A program made the position numbers and the translations under genes. 64,000 nucleotides of DNA from positions 32,812,887 to 32,876,886 of the forward strand of contig CM046299.1 in assembly GCA_025267735.1 (NCBI GenBank). Direction: 5' to 3'. The DNA comes from Mactra quadrangularis. Lineage: Eukaryota > Mollusca > Bivalvia > Venerida > Mactridae. The notes below the pieces were generated by a model that was not told the DNA's origin, ran no database searches, and saw only the letters and a program-made list of their open reading frames with translations. Positions 56,900 to 64,000 of the stretch are shown here, in pieces (within the stretch, counting starts at the first letter, position 1; each line of letters starts with the position of its first letter).

Positions 56900-58576
56900 T
56901 ACCAGGGTTGGGCTGGCCATGCCGGTGTGACAATTTACTATTGTCATTTGTTCTAACCTGACTTTCTTCAAAATCATTGAAATTAGGTAAAAAGGAGGAA
57001 ATGCATACCCTTTCATTGTTTTCCATGAGAGAAGCATGGCATCGTAATTCATCGCCATCGGGTCTGGTAACCAGCCCATGTACTGTCTCAGTTGACTGTT
57101 TGTTCTGTCTGCAAACAGATCCACTGTACACTGTATGGTCTTGTTCATCAGTCTTCTGAACACAGATCTGTTCAGGCACCAGCTGCTTGAGTCCTTGTGA
57201 TGTCTCGACTCCCGTCCGCTATTACATTCTCTTGACCTGGAATGAAATCGGCTTTTAACATTATATTCTGACTCATTCACCAATTCCAAATTTCTAGTGC
57301 TATCTGATTGCATATCTTTGAGACCGTGTCTCCCATTTTGTTGAGATAAGCTTAAGTTGTTCTGTTGTCTGTTTATATCAGGACAAAAGTATTTTGCTTG
57401 TTTTTCATAAAGGCCCTTACTGAGTGATAAAACGCCAGAAGTTCGCGGGCATTGATAGGTAGGTTTCTCTCTGATTTGACCCAAGGACCCCCTATCTGAA
57501 CCCCTTTGCAAACTGCTCCCCAGCCTATATTTGATGCATCTGACTGAATTATCACTGTTGAATTTGGATTTATGATGGATTTCCCGTTCCAACTTTCCAA
57601 GTGGTTGATCCACCATTTAACTCTTGTTTTGCTTCTATTGACAAAGTCAGTTTTGTTTCGTAGTTTTTTTGATGTTTTGTAAGCTTTGTTTTTGACTGCT
57701 TGGAGAGCTTGATAGTGAAGGGGAGCAGAAAACACGGCTTGTATGGAAGCTGTTAGGTTTCCTTTGACTTCTGACTGTTTCTTTACAGATACCATGTGAG
57801 CTCCTAGAACCTCTTGACACAGCTTTTTTACTTTTAAAACCTTCTGTTTTGGTAAAGAAAGAGTCATCTTTTGAGTATCCAGGGTGAAACCTATGTATTC
57901 TAGACATTGTGTAGGATTTAGAACCGATTTTTTGTAATTTATCACAAAACCTAGATGCTCCAAAATGTCTATTGCTTTTGCACAGTCTTGGGTTAACTGA
58001 TCTTTTGACTGATTCATGATCAATAGGTCGTCTAGATATATAATCATTCGAATTCCTAATCTGCGTAAGAATGCAATTGGTACTTTGGGATTTTTTGAGA
58101 AGCAAATCGGGTCAATTGCTATGCCGAATGGTAAGACTTGGAACTGAAAAGTCTTTCTCTTGAATTTGAATCTTAGAAACTTTTGATGGGACTTAAGCGT
58201 CTGAGAGATCTAGTTTTACTAACCAATCTTTTGGCTGTAACATGTCTTTTACCAGATCGATACCTTCCATCTTGAAATGATTGTATTCTAGATGGCTGTT
58301 CAGATCTCTTAAATTTATGACCGGCCTCTGACCCCCTCCCTTTTTCTCTACTAGAAATATTGGACTGATGAAGCCCTCTGATAGGTCATCTACTTCCCTT
58401 ATGGCATTTTCTCTAGCATTGACTGGATCTCTTTCTCTACTAATATGGTTTTCTCTAGACTGAAACTGGGTTCTAGGGGAGGATTTTTGTAATTTAATGT
58501 TGGCTTCTTTACGAAATTTAGTTTTAGACCCAACACATTGTCTAGAATCCATAGATCGTTGGTCAAAATTTGCCAA
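56900..58576 (-). pseudogene. DIRS-like reverse transcriptase and RNase H
   Basis: The RT begins EGFISPIFLVEKKGGGQRPV, INLRDLNSHLEYNHFKMEGI and WLVKLDLSDA (first Asp). After a frameshift near 58190 it continues KFLRFKFKRKTFQF, LPFGIAIDP and IIYLDDLLI (YLDD Asp pair at about 58030). RNase H follows: IQSDASNIGWGAVCKG, GGPWVKSERNLPINARELLA, a stop at 57373, then IKTDNRTT-like text and a GQENVIADGSR end. The downstream segment has CTVDLFADRTNSQLRQYMGW, DAMLLSWKTMKGYAFPPFYL and ILKKVRLEQ, a hallmark of DIRS elements. Multiple breaks. Confidence 0.85.
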
Positions 58577-58660
58577 TTCTTGTAAAACAATCTTACTACT
58601 GGCACATTTCTGAAAGTGTCTATGTTTATTGGGAACTGAATCAAAGGTGTCTTACCTGAC

Positions 58661-59850
58661 TTATTTGTTGGTCTGTTTCGTATCTTTTGATCGCCATTGA
58701 GCTTGATCTATCTTTCCTTTGCCCCGATAAGACTGGCCCCCGAACCGGGCTTGGTTTGAGGACCCCCGTCGAAAAAACTGGTTCTCAGACTGTGATTGGG
58801 GTTTAAAGGACTGTCTACGAGAGCCTCCAGAGTATCTTTTCCTTGAATACATCATTTGTGAGAGTTCTCGATTCTCCTTACTCTCAGTGGACAACAATTT
58901 TAAGAACTTCCTTCCGAAAAGACTTGATTTGGACCTTAGCAGAGCCTTTTTCCCAGCACTATCATTCAACAAGTCTCCTGTGTCGGGTAAAATTCTGGAC
59001 ATGATCGACCTCCTCTTATCGGTCATGAACATATAATGAGCATTTCCAATAAGAACTACTGATCGTTGTACAATACTAATTACGTCCCTTGGATCAATAG
59101 ATCTACTTTTTTTCTTGAGCTTTTCAGCTTCATGCCACAAGATTGACAATGGTCCAACGGCATCCAAAATCATATTTTGACAGTTAATGATAGTGTTCTC
59201 TTTTTTTATCAGATAGTGGAGAATTAAACTTTTGTCTAAATAACTTTTTCACAAAACGATCAGTCTCTTTAGTAACCAATTTCTTACTATTTGGCCTTGA
59301 ACAGTCTTTGGTAATTTCCTGTCTCACTTTCTTTTCGACACCTAAATTCGCATATTTCTCTATATATTTTGTAATTCTTCTAGGTAACTTGTCCGAATTG
59401 GCCCTCGACACAAAACTGGAGGGATTAAATAATGATTCTTCATCACTGTGAGAAGAACTAGAACTTTCTCTATCAGAATCTGACGAATATTGTCAAAATC
59501 TCTGTCTGACTCACTTCTCTTCCGTTTCCGGTTCGGTATAAAACTCTGGTCTTCGGAACGTGAACTAAACCTATGACGACTACTGTGAGTATCGTTATCG
59601 TCACTATCGTCCGACGAAAAAAACACTAGAATCGTGGTCTCCAGGCTTGATCGGTTGACAATAGGCCCGAATATACTGGCTTCTTAGTGGCGTGGTTAGG
59701 CGAGTTATCATTGCCCTGAGTAGGCGAATGGTTGCCCTGAATTGGCGAATTAGAATTATCCGACTTAGAAGAAAGCCGGCTTCTCGATAAATCCTCACAA
59801 TCATAATCCAGTTCCGTTCCAGTTGGTGTTCAGCTTAAAAGCACTTGTTT
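58661..59850 (-). pseudogene. DIRS-like gag
   Basis: MSQKQVLLS at about 59850 is followed at once by a stop, then by Ser/Asn/Arg-rich, low-complexity text in shifting frames. From 59411 comes NSDKLPRRITKYIEKYANLG. From 59173 an open 170-codon frame reads ILDAVGPLSILWHEAEKLKK, VLIGNAHYMFMTDKRRSIMS, LFGRKFLKLL and a Gly/Arg-rich end (GGQSYRGKGKIDQAQWRSK). The DAVGPL...LIGNA...RR...LFG order is characteristic of DIRS-type gag proteins. There are several frameshifts and stops. Confidence 0.7.
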
Positions 59851-59870
59851 TTGGGACATATTCCGACCAC

Positions 59871-60815
59871 GAGGCAACACGTGGTAAACACTAAGTGACA
59901 GTATAACGGACGAAGTGAATAAAGCGACAGCTAAAATTTAAAGCACCTGTTGCACGAGATTTGGGTTTATATAATGGTAGTGGTCAGCGGTTGGTACCAT
60001 TTATTATGGGTAGTTCAGGTTATTTCACTATAAGTGACTTTAAACAGCTGTGTTTTAGCTAATTTTGAAGGCGTTTGCAATGTTATATCTTACGAATTTT
60101 CTGAAGTATAATTAGATCATTTAAACAATGACCGTCAAAGCGCTGAAGGCACTGAATTTGTTCGGATTTAAAACTTCAAAGTAGATTAAGTGCTTTAACA
60201 ATGTTTGTATACAAAGGACATTTCAGTAATACTTGTTTGTTAGGTAGAAAAACAGATAGTGGGTCCATTGTGTTGTACTGATTTATACCCATACAAATGA
60301 TAAGAGCTTTAGTGATTTGTTATAGATTGAACGACTAGCCTTGAATGTATTCAGGTCGAAGTAGCAACAGCTGGCGACATCAGGTTCAACTAAAGGATTC
60401 CAAATGATTCATTATCATTGTCGTGTAAAAGAAAGTCTAGTTCTTAAAAGATATTTTCTTTGTACAAGAAAACGTGTTTATATAGTGATGATTTTGCTCT
60501 AATTTAAGATGCAAAAAGCTATAACAACTGATATATCGGTAGACAAAATCAGATCATTCAAACAATGACAGAATTTTTCAAAAGGTTTATATTAAGACAA
60601 AAATGTATTTTTCTCATTTACTACTTATACTTATTAAACATGTGGTACAGTTTACGTAACTACATATATCAACATACTCATGGGTTTGTTGAGCAGTACT
60701 GTATAATATGACCAACTCTGTGAATTTCTTCACAAAATATCGATATGATCTCAAACAATTTATGAAACCGATTAATGAATCTGAATGTTGGAATAGTTGT
60801 GGCATGTTCTGTTAT
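59871..60815. other. No gene seen
   Basis: The first ~150 bp may belong to the 5' end of the DIRS-like element. The rest is AT-rich with no motif. Confidence 0.35.
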
Positions 60816-60973
60816 GAAATAGTGCGAGCGTGAAAAATTACGCCTCACGTTCAAGTTTCACACTCACGCAAAACATTCACGTCGTGCTCCCGTATGAATG
60901 GAAGCGACGTGAACGTTTAGCGTGAGCGTGAAACTTGAAAGTGAGACGTAATTTTTCACGCTCGCACTATTTC
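60816..60973. repeat. 158-bp palindrome, 69-bp arms
   Basis: GAAATAGTGCGAGCGTGAAA...CATTCACGTCG is mirrored by CGACGTGAACG...TTTCACGCTCGCACTATTTC with about six mismatches and a 20-bp loop. Related GAACGTGAAAAATC / TTTCACGCTCGCG words recur at 61320-61400. Confidence 0.85.
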
Positions 60974-62011
60974 ATTCATCCGGTTGACGTGATAATTAAT
61001 TTGTTAGGTGTACCTTTCAAGCCAGGAATGTTGAGAGAGTCATGAATTTTGTAATAAAAACGGAATTATCATAAGCATGCTTGCAAAAGCTACATTCACT
61101 GAAATTAACATTGTTTTACAACTGAAATTGATGTTAGGTGTACCTTTCAAGCCATGAATATTGAATAAGTCTGCAATTGTCTGCAGCACCAGAACTTTGA
61201 TGTCTGTAGACATGTAGAGACGTGCCGTACAGAATATGGCACTTTCTAATTGATTCAAGTTTTTCTCTTGCATCTTGCATAGACAGGACCATTCATGGTG
61301 GCTTCTCATCCGTGAATGACGTGCTTGAACGTGAAAAATCACTACATGTAGTTTCACGCTCGCGTTACTCGGCCAAATATAAAAAAATGCGTTCCACGCT
61401 CACGTCGCGCTCACACCGATAAGGCTAGTATTCCATAGTTCCATGCTCCGTCCTCCGCGTCCGTGTACGCGACCGCGCCGTATTGATCACGTCCGTGAGA
61501 GGTATTCCATATTTTCGTTAAAGTCGTACGTTAATAATGCGTAAAAGTAAATTAATTGATCTTTTGCAGTTGTTAAAGAATTATTCAAAGTTTTTTTTTC
61601 CATAGAAAGTGTGACATTTCACCACTAGCTTATGTTAGCAACTGTGATTGCTTCACAGAATTGACGAATCCGTCCATCTTCAGTGATTTTTCCGATGAAT
61701 TCCTTGTATTCCTGTTTATCGAAGCTTCTTTGTGGTCGCTAATTGTGACATCATAATTTGCCTCTTTTTTCTGAACAGTTTCAATTACTTTTTCTCAAAT
61801 ATCTTTAGCAATTTACTTGTTTTCTGCGTTGGAGACGTGTTTTACATTCAATATATACTAAACAGAACTTATAAGTATACATATTTCAATTACGTATAAC
61901 TTTTTTATTAATCAGTATTTTTAACGAAATTTTGTACATCTGCTATTGACTGTATATCATTACTACTGCGTAGTCAATTTTTTGAAAGTAACATAACCAG
62001 CGCGTTGGACC
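60974..62011. other. No recognised gene; one direct repeat
   Basis: TTAGGTGTACCTTTCAAGCC followed by A-GAAT-TTGA occurs at 61003 and 61135. The 105-codon minus frame at 61040-61357 has no family I recognise. Confidence 0.4.
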
Positions 62012-62293
62012 GTGAATCGATTAAATTCATTAAATGCACGAGAATATCGTGACTGGTGCGAATCAAAATTGCACATAGTTGCTGTGGACAGTATTAAGAC
62101 CCACACATCCAAAAAACACAATGTGCCGGTTAACGATGGAACAGTGAGGAATAGCTATTGGGTTGTTAAAATGGATGGCGCGCCAGCCCGCACTGCAAGA
62201 GCGACAACAGAATTGCTTCATGACAACAACGTCACGCTGATGTGCATACCGCCGAAATGTGTAACAAAACCTAAAAGAACAAATATTGGATAA
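62012..62293 (+). pseudogene. DDE transposase relic
   Basis: The 93-codon frame contains VVKMDGAPARTARATTELLH followed by NNVTLMCIPPKC. (Q/M)DGAPAHTA is the second catalytic-Asp block of Tc1/mariner and related transposases, and IPPKC recalls the next strand in pogo/Tigger-type proteins. The third acidic motif is not found and the N-terminal half is unrecognisable. Family uncertain. Confidence 0.5.
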
Positions 62294-63325
62294 ATTGAAC
62301 TGTTGTGTACGTGTAACCTGACTGTTATTGGTGGTGATTATGCAGCTTGAACTTAAGCTGCTGGCAGTGAGAGGTCCGTAATCTCGGGATCGAGTCCAAG
62401 TCAGGAAACATTCACGCAAGTCAAATAATCTAAACTAATAATTAAGACAAAGTCCACTCTTCACATTATGGGTACTTTATTTAAAAATTACAACTCAAAT
62501 CCAATGTTCAAAATATTCATAAATAGCTCACTGAAAGATCCTATAGATATCTTTAAGCATTTAATTCAAAGCTTTCAAAAATAACGAAAAATGAAAATAT
62601 ATCTTGTGAGTTCTATAAAAATCACGTACTAGAAATACGTCTTGATTAGTCAAAGCCAAAGTAAAAAGTGTTCTTAGAACTTGTAGCCGAAACGCGCTTT
62701 TGGAATGTATTTTCAAAACGAGGCTGGATGAACTTGTGATGTATTTAACCTGTCCAAAACGTGTAACCATAAAAGGGTTTGGCCTGTGCTCTGGCACTAG
62801 TGAAGTTATGATCTTTAACCTCTATAGTAAATTCAGTGAACTATTCGTTACAATGTATAATTCATAAACATAGCAAGGTGTAAATACAGTGAATACAGAT
62901 AAACGCCGTAGTGTTTTGTACCGGCCGAAGTCTAATATGTATATCTCCACCCACTTATTTAAAAAAAAATTAAGTATAATACCCAATAATATGTTTTTTA
63001 TTTTAATTTTTTTTTTCATTCCGTACAAAACACTTGATGAATATATGTATATCGAAAAAGATAACTACATTTTAAACATGAAACAAACATGATAACAATT
63101 TAATGATAGTAATGTTTTGAAAATTGTGTATTATAAAATTAATCAACACGTCTATAAAGCTATATAGCACATCTAAAGTAAAATTATGATAAAGGCACAT
63201 CTAAAAATTTATAACACGTCTAATAAAAATACAAAAGTCACATCTAAAAAAAAATGATTGCTCAAATATCCATGTGTTTTTGAACTTTAAGCAATATTTT
63301 TTGAATGCTGATAATTTTGTTAATT
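62294..63325. other. No gene; interspersed CACRTCTAA repeats at the end
   Basis: CACATCTAAA or CACGTCTAAT recurs about five times at 63146-63252, downstream of the stop of the BTB-like ORF. A 78-codon minus frame at 62561-62797 has no motif. Confidence 0.4.
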
Positions 63326-63934
63326 TCACTTTTTAATTTGTTTGGCGATAAGTTGATTAATATGCTTGTTTGATTTATTTAAAAAGAAAGTTAATTTTTT
63401 CTGTTTTATTGTTTTAGGTAACGGCGTCGTTATTAGAAAGGTATGAAAATAAATTTGAATTAAATCTTGGTCTATATTATAAAAATTTATAGATTTTAAC
63501 AGATTAATTTTGTTGAAATAATTTGTGGAATTTGATATTCTGTAATACAGTTGCCGTTGTAAAATTTCTATATCAAAAAACATGGCAATATCTAAAATAA
63601 AATCAATTGGAATGTTTTCTTCCAGGCATTTGATCAATTCATCGCCTAAATCTATAAAATCCTCATCAAAGGTGCAAAATTTGTGTACAAAATTAAATAA
63701 AAATTTGGTGGCCGTGTCGGTTTTATACGGGCCTTGATAAACCATGATGTTACTGTTTAATGGCTTCACTGTTAATGGGTAAACCTGGTTAGACAGGTGA
63801 TTAAATTCTGCCATTGCCCGAAAATACGATGAATACTTGAGCAACCTCCTGCGTTGTACAACTGTGATTGTAAATGACTCCATCTTAATAACTTTGAATA
63901 TAATAATAACGTTTATAATTTTTATCAATATCAA
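63326..63934 (-). CDS. Intact 202-codon ORF, BTB/POZ-like
   Basis: This is the only uninterrupted, non-element ORF of size in the window. The likely start is the internal ATG at 63883 (AAGATGGAG), giving 185 residues; the upstream 17 residues are hydrophobic and AT-driven. The N-terminal part reads RRRLLKYSSYFRAMAEFNHL, resembling the BTB stretch where a helix is followed by SSYFRAM. About 90 residues later IPIDFILDIAMFFDIEILQR resembles the closing BTB helices, with a Leu/Ile-rich region after it that could be a short BACK-like part. BTB domains dimerise and often link targets to cullin-3 ligases. The sequence is Asn/Ile/Lys/Phe-rich, as the local base composition would dictate. No intron or partner gene is seen. 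An origin from a virus or mobile element is possible but unsupported here. Confidence 0.45.
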   Translation of the reverse strand: MILIKIINVIIIFKVIKMESFTITVVQRRRLLKYSSYFRAMAEFNHLSNQVYPLTVKPLNSNIMVYQGPYKTDTATKFLFNFVHKFCTFDEDFIDLGDELIKCLEENIPIDFILDIAMFFDIEILQRQLYYRISNSTNYFNKINLLKSINFYNIDQDLIQIYFHTFLITTPLPKTIKQKKLTFFLNKSNKHINQLIAKQIKK

Positions 63935-64000
63935 TATATATATTGTCGATGAGTGTCACTTAGAATCTCTATTTATGATAGCAATATGTACACCAGGAAT

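Larger units (their letters stand above)
56667..59870 (-). mobile_element. DIRS-like retroelement, truncated before the tyrosine recombinase
   Basis: Minus-strand frames run gag (59850-58661), RT (58576-57900), RNase H and the DIRS-type downstream region (57650-56900). A Ser-rich tail ends at ISEKAQELLLGCWSSGTTAS and YNSAW, which looks like the first helix of a tyrosine recombinase core-binding domain. It then stops abruptly at the (AAAC)n tail of LINE B. The recombinase and the split direct repeats of DIRS elements are not in the window on this side. Confidence 0.8.

Noticed and set aside
62340..62400. tRNA or SINE head with GGGATCGAGTCC B box
   Set aside because: Only a B-box-like word is present; no A box at the right distance.

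Overview
The window looks like AT-rich accessory sequence from an animal nuclear genome. A bivalve mollusc (or at least a lophotrochozoan) is the best guess: it holds tRNA-Lys- and tRNA-Pro-type SINEs, several APE-type LINEs, a DIRS-like retroelement, a dispersed repeat opening with ACAAGAGCTGTC that I associate with mollusc genomes, and no compact gene order. The organism call is an inference. Almost every recognisable coding segment belongs to a mobile element and most are broken. I see no intact, confidently assignable host gene.

Bases 1-19014 appear to be one large DNA transposon. Two arms of about 356 bp, built from CTAGTTACGTAACTAG palindromes, face each other at 1-356 and 18658-19014. 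The left arm ends in a TATA box, followed by a short leader exon, an intron and a decayed integrase-core (DDE) transposase at 1023-2203. The interior also holds a two-exon fragment of a HECT ubiquitin-ligase gene (12726-13939, minus strand; active-site Cys replaced by Arg, one frameshift). It is packed with younger insertions: a TTAA element, a Tc1 relic, a Harbinger-type element, a hAT element with a foldback nested in it, a mariner-type element, foldbacks and SINEs.

From 19 to 33 kb there is mostly non-coding sequence with non-autonomous elements: a 2.3 kb element with a TACAT duplication, a foldback, tandem repeats, a tRNA-Pro SINE, a LINE tail and a 1.5 kb inverted-repeat element. From 33.4 to 41.5 kb there is a minus-strand LINE (ORF1 plus endonuclease/reverse transcriptase). 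Its RT domain is split by two adjacent TTAA-flanked palindromic elements, one of which is in turn split by a hAT element with a perfect 8-bp duplication. Removing the insertions at one TTAA restores the RT frame exactly.

From 42.5 to 49.5 kb there is a 2.1 kb inverted-repeat element, a LINE 3' fragment, a 110-bp minisatellite (8 units) and a small LINE relic. From 49.7 to 56.7 kb there is a nearly complete plus-strand Jockey-type LINE (ORF1 with CCHC knuckles; ORF2 with endonuclease, RT and RNase H). A 1.75 kb TA-flanked element full of ACACG motifs splits ORF2. The LINE abuts a minus-strand DIRS-like element (to 59.87 kb) that lacks its tyrosine recombinase. The last 4 kb holds palindromes, a transposase relic and one intact 202-codon minus-strand ORF resembling a BTB/POZ protein (63326-63934).

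The most unusual points are the 19 kb palindrome-armed transposon carrying a HECT gene fragment, the stacked TTAA/TTAA/hAT insertions whose order can be read from their target duplications, and two non-autonomous elements filled with short iterated motifs.
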